DNA of 64,000 nt. Source: Imperialibacter sp. EC-SDR9 (GTDB lineage Bacteria > Bacteroidota > Bacteroidia > Cytophagales > Cyclobacteriaceae). The translations under genes and the position numbers were made by a program. The notes beneath the pieces were generated by a model. The model ran no database searches and was not told the DNA's origin. It saw only the letters and a list, made by a program, of their open reading frames with translations. Positions 34,157 through 42,429 of the stretch are shown one piece after another; within the stretch, counting starts at the first letter, position 1; each line of letters starts with the position of its first letter. The DNA is taken from the NCBI RefSeq assembly GCF_902498805.1, contig NZ_LR701590.1, positions 1 through 64,000 of the forward strand. The letters run 5' to 3'.

Positions 34157-35296
34157 CTACTCCATCAGGCTTATTTTGTACACGGTTGTTTCGTGGTATG
34201 TTTCCCCTGGTTTCAGCAGGGCGCTTGGAAAATCAGGCTTGTTGGGTGAGTCAGGGAAATGCTGCGTTTCCAGACAAAAGCCAGTATTCCTGCTGTAAGG
34301 TATCCCATCGTCACTTTTTACGTTGCCGTTCAGGAAGTTGCCTGTGTAAAACTGAACACCTGGCTGAGTGGTGGCCATGTCAAGTCTTCTGCCAGATATT
34401 GAATCAGTGGCAATCGCTCCAGGTCTTAATTTTCCCGGCTCTCCGTCAATTACGAAGTTGTGATCATAGCCATAAGGATCGCCACCCGTATCTGCTATTC
34501 TGGAGCCAATTTTCATAGGCGGGCCAAAGTCGAAAGGCGTCCCGGCCACGGGTGCCAGCTCACCAGTTGGAATAAGCCCGGCATCAACAGGCGTATATTT
34601 TTCTGCTTTGATCCTCATGGTATGATCAAGTATGGTGTTAGCAGGCGTTCCAGTTAGGTTGAAATAGCTGTGGTTAGTGAGGTTGAGCACCGTAGCCTTG
34701 TCCGTAGTGGCAGTGTAATCGATCTTTAGTTCATTGTTGGCAGTCAATGTGTAAACAACTTTCACATTCAAATTACCAGGATATCCTTCTTCTCCATCAA
34801 CGCTCAAATAGCTCAGCTCCAGCGAAGGCTCATCTCCATCAACTGCATTGGCAGTCCAAACTTGCTTGTCAAAACCTTTGGTACCACCGTGAAGGTGGTT
34901 CTCTCCGTTATTTTTGACCAGCGTGTAGGTTTCGCCATCAATGGTGAACTGGCCTTTGGCTATTCTGTTCGCATAGCGGCCTGCTATTGCACCAAAAAAC
35001 GGATGGCCGGCCAGGTATGTTTTCAAACTATCGAAGCCTAATACAATAGAAGAAACCTTTCCGTTTTTGTCGGGGAAATTCCACTTAGTAACGACTCCGC
35101 CATAGTTGGTGATTTTCACTTCGGAACCGGCATCGTTGGTTAGCGTGAATAGCTGAACCTTTTTTCCGTTTACTTCACCCCAATCGGCAGCAGATATACC
35201 GGCGGTGGTTGTAGTCTCCTCAGTTTTTTCTTTAGTAGGCATTGTGCAAGCGTTTAGGCCCAGGGCCAATAAGCAAAGTAGTATAGTAGGTTTCAT
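34157..35296 (-). CDS. galM: Aldose 1-epimerase (galactose mutarotase), lipoprotein
   Basis: About 379 residues. The start at 35296 yields a lipoprotein leader (MKPTILLCLLALGLNAC, Cys17), so this copy works outside the cytoplasm, common in Bacteroidetes. The GalM fold is shown by ITNYGGVVTKWNFPDK, GAIAGRYANRIAKGQF, NGENHLHGGTKGFDKQVW with the catalytic His, LTNHSYFNLTG with the second His, YDHNFVID and C-terminal FCLETQHFPDSPN with catalytic Glu. It is 52 bp downstream of xylA and likely co-transcribed, supplying the correct xylose or glucose anomer. Confidence 0.92.
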   Translation of the reverse strand: MKPTILLCLLALGLNACTMPTKEKTEETTTTAGISAADWGEVNGKKVQLFTLTNDAGSEVKITNYGGVVTKWNFPDKNGKVSSIVLGFDSLKTYLAGHPFFGAIAGRYANRIAKGQFTIDGETYTLVKNNGENHLHGGTKGFDKQVWTANAVDGDEPSLELSYLSVDGEEGYPGNLNVKVVYTLTANNELKIDYTATTDKATVLNLTNHSYFNLTGTPANTILDHTMRIKAEKYTPVDAGLIPTGELAPVAGTPFDFGPPMKIGSRIADTGGDPYGYDHNFVIDGEPGKLRPGAIATDSISGRRLDMATTQPGVQFYTGNFLNGNVKSDDGIPYSRNTGFCLETQHFPDSPNKPDFPSALLKPGETYHETTVYKISLME

Positions 35297-35348
35297 ATTG
35301 GTGAGGTAAAGCCAGAGCATCACTTTTGATACTCTGGCTGGTTTTGGT

Positions 35349-36677
35349 CTAGATGTACCTGTTGATCAGGTTCTCGATATATTCCTGACGACCACTGGTC
35401 ATGGCTGGCTCTCCGTTTTCGGCAGCATAGTTGCGAAGATCTTCCAAAGAGAGCTTACCCTGCTCAAATTCTTTGCCTTTTCCGCTATCGAATGAGGCAT
35501 AACGGTCTTTGCGAATCTTCTTGTATTCCGACTTCTGCAAAATATTGTCGGCAGCTACCAGTGCACGGGCAAAGATGTCGACGCCACCAATATGGGCATA
35601 GAACAAGTCCTCCATGTCAGTAGAGTTTCTTCTGATTTTCGCATCGAAGTTGATACCTCCACCACCAAAGCCACCGTTTTGCAAAATGATCATCATAGCT
35701 TCGGTAACCTCGGTGATATCGTTAGGGAACTGATCAGTATCCCAGCCGTTCTGGTAATCGCCTCTGTTGGCATCAATAGAGCCAAGTAAACCAGCGTCGG
35801 TGGCCACCTGAAGCTCGTGGGTGAAGGTGTGGCCCGCCAGTGTGGCGTGATTTACCTCGATATTCAGTTTGAAGTCGTTAAGCAAATCGTGCTGACGAAG
35901 GAATCCAATAACAGTTGCCGAATCGTAGTCGTACTGGTGCTTGGTTGGCTCGCATGGCTTGGGTTCAATAAAGAAGGTGCCTTTGAAGCCTTGCTTGCGG
36001 GCATAGTCTTTTGCTTTGTGAAGGAACATCGCCAGGTGATCCTGCTCTCTTTTCATATCAGTGTTCAGTAGCGACATGTAGCCTTCACGACCTCCCCAGA
36101 ACACGTAATTTTCGCCTCCAAGATAGATTGTCGCATCCAAAGCGGCTTTTACCTGCGCTGCACCGTGTGACAGCACATGGAAATCCGGGTTGGTAGAAGC
36201 GCCATTCATATACCGGACATGAGAGAAAAGATTAGCTGTGCCCCAGAGTAATTTTACGCCGCTGGCCGCCTGTTTTTTCTTGGCATACTCAGCAAGGGCC
36301 TGAAGCCTTTTTTCATTTTCAACCACGTTGTTGCCATAGTCAACCACGTCAACGTCGTGGAAGCAATAGTACGGAAGGCCCAATTTTGTCATGAATTCGA
36401 AAGCAGCATCCATCTTGTCTTTTGCTCTTTCTACTGCATCGCCTTTCACGTCCCAGGGGAAAATATGCGTAGGTGCTCCGAAAGGATCGGCACCACTGCC
36501 AACAAAGGAGTGCCAGTAGGCTACTGCAAACCGCAAGTGCTCCTTCATAGTTTTGCCTGCTACTACTTTATTTTCGTCATACCAGCGATAGGCCATAGGG
36601 TTGTCGGAGCCCTGTCCTTCAAATTTAATTTGACCTATGCCTTTAAAAAATTCTTTTTCTCCAAGAGTTATTGCCAT
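35349..36677 (-). CDS. xylA: Xylose isomerase
   Basis: 442 residues, the class II xylose isomerase length. Conserved elements are [28 protein letters not shown] with catalytic His and Asp, [35 protein letters not shown] with the metal Glu and Lys, [17 protein letters not shown] and [20 protein letters not shown] with the metal-site Asp residues. It converts D-xylose to D-xylulose in the cytoplasm. The xylulokinase gene lies about 2 kb upstream on the same strand, separated by a plus-strand lipoprotein gene, so they form two transcripts. Confidence 0.96.
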   Translation of the reverse strand: MAITLGEKEFFKGIGQIKFEGQGSDNPMAYRWYDENKVVAGKTMKEHLRFAVAYWHSFVGSGADPFGAPTHIFPWDVKGDAVERAKDKMDAAFEFMTKLGLPYYCFHDVDVVDYGNNVVENEKRLQALAEYAKKKQAASGVKLLWGTANLFSHVRYMNGASTNPDFHVLSHGAAQVKAALDATIYLGGENYVFWGGREGYMSLLNTDMKREQDHLAMFLHKAKDYARKQGFKGTFFIEPKPCEPTKHQYDYDSATVIGFLRQHDLLNDFKLNIEVNHATLAGHTFTHELQVATDAGLLGSIDANRGDYQNGWDTDQFPNDITEVTEAMMIILQNGGFGGGGINFDAKIRRNSTDMEDLFYAHIGGVDIFARALVAADNILQKSEYKKIRKDRYASFDSGKGKEFEQGKLSLEDLRNYAAENGEPAMTSGRQEYIENLINRYI

Positions 36678-36957
36678 GTTTTAAGTGTTTTTAGGGGTTT
36701 AAAAAACAGGGCGTTAAGTTAGCAGAATAATGAGATGAAGGCGAAATATTTTCCATTTTATAACTTTTCCCAATTGTTATTCCGCTGGGAATGGTAGCGT
36801 CAATTGCGTCATGATGAAAAATTGTTTTTGGCATCTCCAACCTTTCGATTTCGATTTCCGTCTACTCTTCAGCTTTACCATCCACATCTACTGACCGAAA
36901 CTTCTACCGGGTGAATTTTTTAAAGCGAGTAGCAATATTTTTAATTTTCAAATAAAC
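36678..36957. promoter_or_regulatory. Divergent region before xylA and the lipoprotein gene
   Basis: 280 bp without a gene. An inverted repeat TTCCCA (36767-36772) and TGGGAA (36786-36791) lies about 90 bp upstream of xylA and could be a regulator site. No matching -7/-33 pair was found on either strand. Confidence 0.3.
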
Positions 36958-38472
36958 ATGAAGGTCAAATTTCTTAACTTTTTTGCAGCCACTGCCCTGC
37001 TGGGTATGTTTGCTGCCTGTTCTGGCGACGACGATGCACTTCCAGGTGAAAATGAAAACCCAGGAAGTCAAAAAGCATCAATAAAGCTTTCTTTTAACCC
37101 GCCTCCACTTTTCAACGCTTCCGAAAGGCAACCAGCATATGCTGTAATTGCCATGACGGACAACAATCAGGTAGAGGTGGTGAGCAATAAGAAAGTAACA
37201 CTTTCCCTCAAGGCAGGGAGTTATTTCACTGAGGAATTTGAAATGCCTTCGGCCACGTACCGGCTTTCCAGCTTTGTAGTTTTCAATGCAGAGGATAAAG
37301 TGGTGCTGGCAACTCCGCACGAAGGATCGCTGAAGGGGGAGGAGCTACAAATGGCTTTGCCATTGGTGGTTGATGGAAAAGCGGGGGGTACAATTGTGAC
37401 CAACACGGAAGTGGGTCAGGTGTTTGTAGTGGAGGATGCCGCTGATTTTGGTTACGCTGTCGAGGTGTTTGGCGGCAAGAGCGACGAAGTGACCCTTGTT
37501 TCTTTTAGTGCTTCTATCAATGTTGGCGGGTTTATTTATGACAATATCAAGCCGTCGGTATTAATTACTGCCACCGACGACGAAGGTAATTCATGGTCTG
37601 TTGGTAGAGATATTGACGGTGTGGAAAATATCAGTATTCCGACAAGATTCGACTATTATTACATTAGCTGGACACACTGGGGCGACATTTACGAGAGAGA
37701 GCTGACAAGAGAGGAGCTTTTCGAAAATCATGCAGTGAAACTGGAGGCACAAAAGGCCATTAAGAGGCTGAAGAGTGAGACTGAGTTTACGCTGCTGGCC
37801 GGGGGCTCAAAACTGGAAAGCCATGTGGATTACATTTACAATGAGGAAGGCAAGCTATCAAGGAGAGATTTTTACCACTTCAATGACGATACCAATGAGT
37901 GGGTTCTCCAGTTAATCACCTGGTACGAGTATAAGAACGGTAGGCTGGATAACGTAAAAAGGACGATGGACAATACGCTGCTTGATACGCAGCTATACCA
38001 TTATAGAAGTGATGGTCGGGTTTCAAAAATTGTGCAAACAGGATTAAACGGAGGGCAGGAAGCTGTCTGGTTATATAACTCGCAGACAGATGCATTTACT
38101 GGCATACGGTACAGTTTTGACAATGGGAATTTTTTCACCTATCACTACGAATTTGATAAAGGAAACATTGTTTCGGAATACTCAGGTGTGGGTAGTACAG
38201 CGGGAACTAGCTCCAGCCAGAAGCACTACGACTCCTTTATCAATCCACACTATTTGCTGGGAATCACGGACTATTTTCTTCGTCAGTCAAGCAAGAACAA
38301 CGTGAATGGCGAGACTCAAAGTTATGCCGGGAGCTTCCCAATATATGTACCTGGCCAGTACACCTACACTTATCACAACGGCTACCCTACGGAGAAAGAG
38401 GTGAAGTATGTTGGCTACCAGAATCCGACTGCTACTTATACCTCAAAAACTGTTTACGAATACGAAAACTAA
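36958..38472 (+). CDS. Surface lipoprotein of unknown function
   Basis: 504 residues. The lipoprotein signal LLGMFAACSGDDDALPG has an acidic run after the Cys consistent with surface export. Residues up to about 260 form a beta-rich domain with cohesin- or fimbrillin-like character (KVTLSLKAGSYFTEEF). The second half has YD/RHS-like strand repeats such as DYIYNEEGKLSRRDFYHFN, ITWYEYKNGRLDNVKRT and LYHYRSDGRVSKIVQTG. I do not recognise a named family. It sits on the opposite strand between xylA and xylB, so a link to xylose use is only positional. Confidence 0.75.
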   Translation: MKVKFLNFFAATALLGMFAACSGDDDALPGENENPGSQKASIKLSFNPPPLFNASERQPAYAVIAMTDNNQVEVVSNKKVTLSLKAGSYFTEEFEMPSATYRLSSFVVFNAEDKVVLATPHEGSLKGEELQMALPLVVDGKAGGTIVTNTEVGQVFVVEDAADFGYAVEVFGGKSDEVTLVSFSASINVGGFIYDNIKPSVLITATDDEGNSWSVGRDIDGVENISIPTRFDYYYISWTHWGDIYERELTREELFENHAVKLEAQKAIKRLKSETEFTLLAGGSKLESHVDYIYNEEGKLSRRDFYHFNDDTNEWVLQLITWYEYKNGRLDNVKRTMDNTLLDTQLYHYRSDGRVSKIVQTGLNGGQEAVWLYNSQTDAFTGIRYSFDNGNFFTYHYEFDKGNIVSEYSGVGSTAGTSSSQKHYDSFINPHYLLGITDYFLRQSSKNNVNGETQSYAGSFPIYVPGQYTYTYHNGYPTEKEVKYVGYQNPTATYTSKTVYEYEN

Positions 38473-38487
38473 CAGGCCAAAAGACGA

Positions 38488-38524
38488 AAATGGGCTGCTA
38501 TTTTATCACGATAGCAGCCCATTT
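38488..38524. terminator. Bidirectional terminator between the lipoprotein and xylB
   Basis: AAATGGGCTGCTAT (38488-38501) pairs perfectly with ATAGCAGCCCATTT (38511-38524) over a 9-nt loop, a 14-bp stem between convergent genes. The A/T ends give a U-tract in both directions. Confidence 0.85.
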
Positions 38525-38527
38525 CTA

Positions 38528-40006
38528 TTAACCAAGATGGCTTTTCAGAATCCCAAGCCACTTTTCATAATGGGGCTCGTAGTCGATATTTTTTGAAGGT
38601 TCTACGACCCGAAGCCTTTTCATGTTCTTGAAGGCATCCTTCTGGTCGGCGTAAACGCCAGCACCCAGGCCGGCGCCTACTGCAGCACCAACACTTCCGT
38701 CACCCTCATAGAGCTCTACAGGCACGCCTGTTACGTTCACAAATGCTTCGGTAAAGACATCGCTCAGGAACATATTGGCATAGCTAGCCCTGATCACTTT
38801 AGGACTCATGCCATTGTCTCTCATAATGTCGAGGCCGTAGCGGAACGAGAAGGCAATGCCTTCCTGAGCCGCTCTGAACAATTCGTGCGGGCCATGAGTG
38901 TTGAGGTCAATGGTGTGGATGTGGGCACCTATTAGTTTGTTTTCAAGCATTCGTTCCACGCCGTTGCCAAAAGGCATCACATAGAGGCCTCTGCTTCCAG
39001 GCTTTGCTTTGGCTGCTTCTTCATTCATTTGCTCATAGGTGAGGTGCTGACCCGCCACAGATTTTATCCAGCGGTTCATAATGCCGGTGCCGTTGATGCA
39101 AAGCAGTACACCCAGTCGCTTTTTGTTGTTGGCATAGTTCACATGAGCAAATGTGTTTACCCTCGACTGGGGGTCGTAGCTCACCTGGTCAGTTACGCCA
39201 TAAATGACACCGGAGGTGCCAGCAGTGGCGGCCACTTCGCCTGGCTCAAATACATTGAGTGACAGAGCATTGTTGGGCTGGTCTCCCGCCTTGTAGGTCA
39301 CAGGAATGCCAGCTTTCAAACCTAACGGTTCGGCAACAGCATAACTCACTGTGCCGTGTTCTGAGAAGACTGGCTTGATGTCGGGCACCATGCTTTTTGA
39401 AAAACCGAAGTAGTTGAACACCGGATCAGAGAGCTGATCCTTTTGAAAGTCCCAGAAAATTCCTTCAGAAAGAGAAGAAACTGACGTGGTAATTTCGCCC
39501 GTAAACTTCATGGCAATAAAGTCGCCGGGTAGCATAAGCTTGTAGGTTTTGTCGTACAAGAATGGCTCGTTTTCTTTCACCCAGGCGAGTTTGGAAGCCG
39601 TGAAATTACCTGGAGAGTTAAGTAGCGAAGAAAGGGCCACACTTTTGCCTATTGCTTTGAAGGCTTTGTCGCCGATTTCTACCGCCCGGCTATCGCACCA
39701 GATAATCGAGTCACGCAGCACCTTTTGGTCTTTATCCACAATCACGAGGCCGTGCATTTGATAGGCAATGCCAATAGCCCCAATGTCTTTGGGGTTATAT
39801 TTTTTGGTAGCATTGAGTTTGGTAATAGCCTGCTGCGTGTATTCCCACCACATGTTGGGGGATTGTTCCGCCCAACCTGGCTCTGGCGACAAAATCGTTG
39901 CCTCCGTTTCCGGATAATGTGTGGAAGCAACGCATTTTTGCGTTTGGGCGTCCACTACAGAAATTTTGACGGAAGAAGTTCCTATATCTATACCTAATAA
40001 TAACAT
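38528..40006 (-). CDS. xylB: Xylulokinase
   Basis: 492 residues of the FGGY kinase family. The N-terminal phosphate loop is GIDIGTSSVKISVVDAQ. GWAEQSPNMWWEYT, AYQMHGLVIVD (sugar contact region), IIWCDSRAVEIGD, and the second ATPase part with GTSGVIYGVTD and RASYANMFLSDVFTEAF follow. It phosphorylates D-xylulose to xylulose 5-phosphate for the pentose phosphate pathway. The stop is four bases from the shared terminator. The start at 40006 gives the standard N-terminus. Confidence 0.93.
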   Translation of the reverse strand: MLLLGIDIGTSSVKISVVDAQTQKCVASTHYPETEATILSPEPGWAEQSPNMWWEYTQQAITKLNATKKYNPKDIGAIGIAYQMHGLVIVDKDQKVLRDSIIWCDSRAVEIGDKAFKAIGKSVALSSLLNSPGNFTASKLAWVKENEPFLYDKTYKLMLPGDFIAMKFTGEITTSVSSLSEGIFWDFQKDQLSDPVFNYFGFSKSMVPDIKPVFSEHGTVSYAVAEPLGLKAGIPVTYKAGDQPNNALSLNVFEPGEVAATAGTSGVIYGVTDQVSYDPQSRVNTFAHVNYANNKKRLGVLLCINGTGIMNRWIKSVAGQHLTYEQMNEEAAKAKPGSRGLYVMPFGNGVERMLENKLIGAHIHTIDLNTHGPHELFRAAQEGIAFSFRYGLDIMRDNGMSPKVIRASYANMFLSDVFTEAFVNVTGVPVELYEGDGSVGAAVGAGLGAGVYADQKDAFKNMKRLRVVEPSKNIDYEPHYEKWLGILKSHLG

Positions 40007-40107
40007 GGTGCAAATTTGATTAAATGTGTGCTAAAATAGCAAACCTATCCCAAATCCATTTCATTTTACGGATCGGGTGTTTGATTAAGTTTCGGTGATG
40101 TAAGCTA

Positions 40108-40602
40108 CTAAATGGTCAATAGCAGACCGTAATTCTCGTCAGTGTCAGAGAAGAAAGACTCGGAAAGGTTTTCCTTTCCCTGCGCTTTATAGTCGGGCTG
40201 TTGTTTTTGATATGAGGAATTTAGCAGTGGAGATGAAACAAGGAAGTCCGCTGTTGCTCTGTTGCAGCCAACGGGAATATTCCAGGCCATGCCTATTCGC
40301 AGCAACGCCTTCACTTCAGGGTCGCTTGGCAACTGTGTCAAAGGATCCCAGAAAAAGATGAGAATATCTATTTCTCCTTCGGAAATTTTGGTGGCTATTT
40401 GTTGATTACCACCCATAGAGCCACTTTTCACCTTGGTTACAGGTAAGTTAAGCTCTTTTTCTACAAGGTTCCCGGTAGCCTCGGTGGCGAAAAGAGAATG
40501 ACCAGCTAATACACTTTTGTTATATAGTGCCCACTCAATCAGGTCTTTCTTTTTATAGTCGTGCGCAACAAGCGCTATGTTCTTTTTGTCTATCGTATTC
40601 AT
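40108..40602 (-). CDS. Methylglyoxal-synthase-like protein with substituted catalytic residues
   Basis: About 164 residues from ATG 40602 (MNTIDKKNIALVAHD); in-frame ATGs at 40629 and 40659 are possible. The MGS fold is clear: VAHDYKKK, TGNLVE, SGSMGGNQQIATKISEGEIDILIFFWDPL, KALLR and NIPVGCN. Compared with E. coli MgsA, catalytic Asp71 becomes Asn66, His98 becomes Ser93 and Asp101 becomes Glu96, while His19 (His14) is kept. An unrelated ~30-residue C-terminal tail is added. Canonical MgsA turns DHAP into methylglyoxal; this one is likely impaired or altered. It could be a phosphate-ligand sensor, which is inference. Confidence 0.72.
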   Translation of the reverse strand: MNTIDKKNIALVAHDYKKKDLIEWALYNKSVLAGHSLFATEATGNLVEKELNLPVTKVKSGSMGGNQQIATKISEGEIDILIFFWDPLTQLPSDPEVKALLRIGMAWNIPVGCNRATADFLVSSPLLNSSYQKQQPDYKAQGKENLSESFFSDTDENYGLLLTI

Positions 40603-40676
40603 TGTTGTGTCAACTTTCAAGTCAATCATATTCTGTCCAGACACCAAGTAGTGTGCCAATCTCTCAATGATTTATA

Positions 40677-40684
40677 CAAATTTA
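40677..40684 (-). promoter_or_regulatory. Possible -7 element (TAAATTTG) for the MGS-like gene
   Basis: On the minus strand the sequence reads TAAATTTG, an exact match to the Bacteroidetes TAnnTTTG element, 75 bp upstream of the chosen start. A -33 TTG at normal distance is not obvious. Confidence 0.3.
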
Positions 40685-40924
40685 ACCCTTTTTCTTAATA
40701 AAAGATTCGTTTCATTGCAACGCAATCAGGCCATTAGAGGTTGTGTTTTCCGGAGAAATCGATTGCAAAGTTCTTAACAAACCGTTGCAGAGAAATTTCC
40801 TTTCTGAAAAAGATTTTTCGCTGAAATGGGAATATCGAAGGTGCGTCATCAAAAATCATTTTGTGGTGACCGTCAAAAGGTTTAACTATATCACTCAAGT
40901 GACAGCCTATTTGAATAAAGTGAG
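40685..40924. other. Gene-free stretch before the permease operon
   Basis: Together with the promoter and leader to its left, this makes about 320 bp without a gene between the MGS-like gene and the permease. I see AT-rich DNA and a near-repeat of ATTGCAACGCAA and ATTGCAAAG, but no promoter match, hairpin or credible small gene. A 68-codon open frame here has no good start or family look. Confidence 0.4.
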
Positions 40925-42421
40925 ATGGCAAAAAAAGATGGTGGAGTGAAAACAGGGCTGACAAGGCAAATGGGCATTCTGGGCCTTGCAGCTACTGGCA
41001 TTTGCTCGATGATGGGGGCTGGCATCAACGTAGTGCCTTTCATGATACAGCGAAATGTGCCTGGAATCGGGCCTTATGTGCTTCCGGCTTTTTTGGTGGC
41101 CGCTGTGCCCGCCATTCTTGCAGCCATGGCCTATGCCATACTCAGTTCGGCTATGCCAAGGGCGGGTGGTAGCTATGTTCATGTCAGCAGATCGCTGAAC
41201 CCCTACCTGGGCTTTGTGGCAAGCTTTTCTCAATGGTTTGGATTGTCTGTTGCCATTGGCGTTGTGTCCTACGTGGTTGTTCCTTTCCTGAGGGATGTTG
41301 CTTTTGGTCTTGGATGGGCAGAAATAGGAGAAATTTTGGAGTTGGGGTTTGTTCGCCTTGCTATTTCATTCGCCTTCCTTTGGATTTTTGTTCTTGTTAA
41401 TATTCAGGGCATTAAACTTTATGAGCGTACACTGATTCCGCTGATGTTTATGATGTTTGGCCTTGGTGCCATCGTGATTGTGGTAGGCTTTTCTCACGAC
41501 CAGGCCGACTTTGTGTCTGCCATTCAGGTAAAAGAAGGCAGACAAATTGCTGTGGCTGCAAGCCACGTTTTTGATTGGAAGGTATTTGTGACGGCCTCGG
41601 CCTTGTTGTTTTCCAGCTTTATCGGGTTCGACTCAATAGCGCAGGCAGGAGGAGAGGCGAAGAATCCAGGCAAATCGCTGCCCATTGCGATTGCGATTGC
41701 CATTCTGACTGTGGGGGCATTTTACTTTTTATTTACATGGGCTGTCTATCATAGTGTGCCGTGGGATTTCATCGCAGCAGAATCCATGCAAAAGGACATT
41801 TCGGCACCTGGCCTGCTAAGCTATGTGCTGCCTCCGGTTTGGGGTGTGCTTATTTTGGCTGGTGCTGCCATTGCACTGATCAACGACTTGCCTGCCATGA
41901 TCCTGTCGGTTTCCAGACTGATGTTTGCCTGGGCTGAGGACGGAATATTTCCTAAGAGTGTCGCACGGGTGCACCCCGTGCGGAAAACTCCTGCGACGGC
42001 CATTATCGTCAGTGGAGCTATGGCTTCGATTGGCATATTGGGCTGTCACCTGGCGAGCGATTTCTTTTTAGGGATAGATATCATGGTGACCTCCATGCTC
42101 GTTAATTTCCTTTTGATGGTGATCTCTGTTTATTCTTTGCAGAAAAGAAACCCAACGCTGGCAAAAGGTATTGTGGTGGTGAAGGAGCGATGGAAGCAGG
42201 TTTTTATTGCTGTGGCAGGCGCTGGTTTGCTGGGCAGCCTGCTTATTGTACATATCGTCAAAGACCTGGCAAGCAATCCCGGAGCATGGTATTTCCATTC
42301 TACCTTTATATGGATAGTGGTGATGATTGTCGCTACAATGATTTATTTTCGTGAAAAAAGAAAACTCACCAAACAGGGGATCAACCTGACTGAGAGGTTT
42401 TCGCAACTACCTCCTGAATAA
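40925..42421 (+). CDS. APC-superfamily amino acid permease
   Basis: 498 residues, about 12 TM helices. The TM1 loop motif GICSMMGAGINVVPF and TM2 region AYAILSSAMPRAGGSYVHVSR are characteristic of the amino acid/polyamine/organocation family. FSSFIGFDSIAQAGGEAKNPGKSLP is the TM6/loop signature, and SRLMFAWAEDGIFPKSVARVHP is the TM8-9 loop. The transported compound cannot be assigned. The AKR-RidA gene follows by 8 bp, so the permease probably brings in the substrate of that enzyme, which may carry an amino group. Confidence 0.88.
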   Translation: MAKKDGGVKTGLTRQMGILGLAATGICSMMGAGINVVPFMIQRNVPGIGPYVLPAFLVAAVPAILAAMAYAILSSAMPRAGGSYVHVSRSLNPYLGFVASFSQWFGLSVAIGVVSYVVVPFLRDVAFGLGWAEIGEILELGFVRLAISFAFLWIFVLVNIQGIKLYERTLIPLMFMMFGLGAIVIVVGFSHDQADFVSAIQVKEGRQIAVAASHVFDWKVFVTASALLFSSFIGFDSIAQAGGEAKNPGKSLPIAIAIAILTVGAFYFLFTWAVYHSVPWDFIAAESMQKDISAPGLLSYVLPPVWGVLILAGAAIALINDLPAMILSVSRLMFAWAEDGIFPKSVARVHPVRKTPATAIIVSGAMASIGILGCHLASDFFLGIDIMVTSMLVNFLLMVISVYSLQKRNPTLAKGIVVVKERWKQVFIAVAGAGLLGSLLIVHIVKDLASNPGAWYFHSTFIWIVVMIVATMIYFREKRKLTKQGINLTERFSQLPPE

Positions 42422-42429
42422 GATTAGCT

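Noticed and set aside
40743-40949. A 68-codon plus-strand frame in the gap before the permease
   Set aside because: It starts with GTG without a ribosome-binding site, overlaps the permease start in another frame and resembles no small protein family I know.
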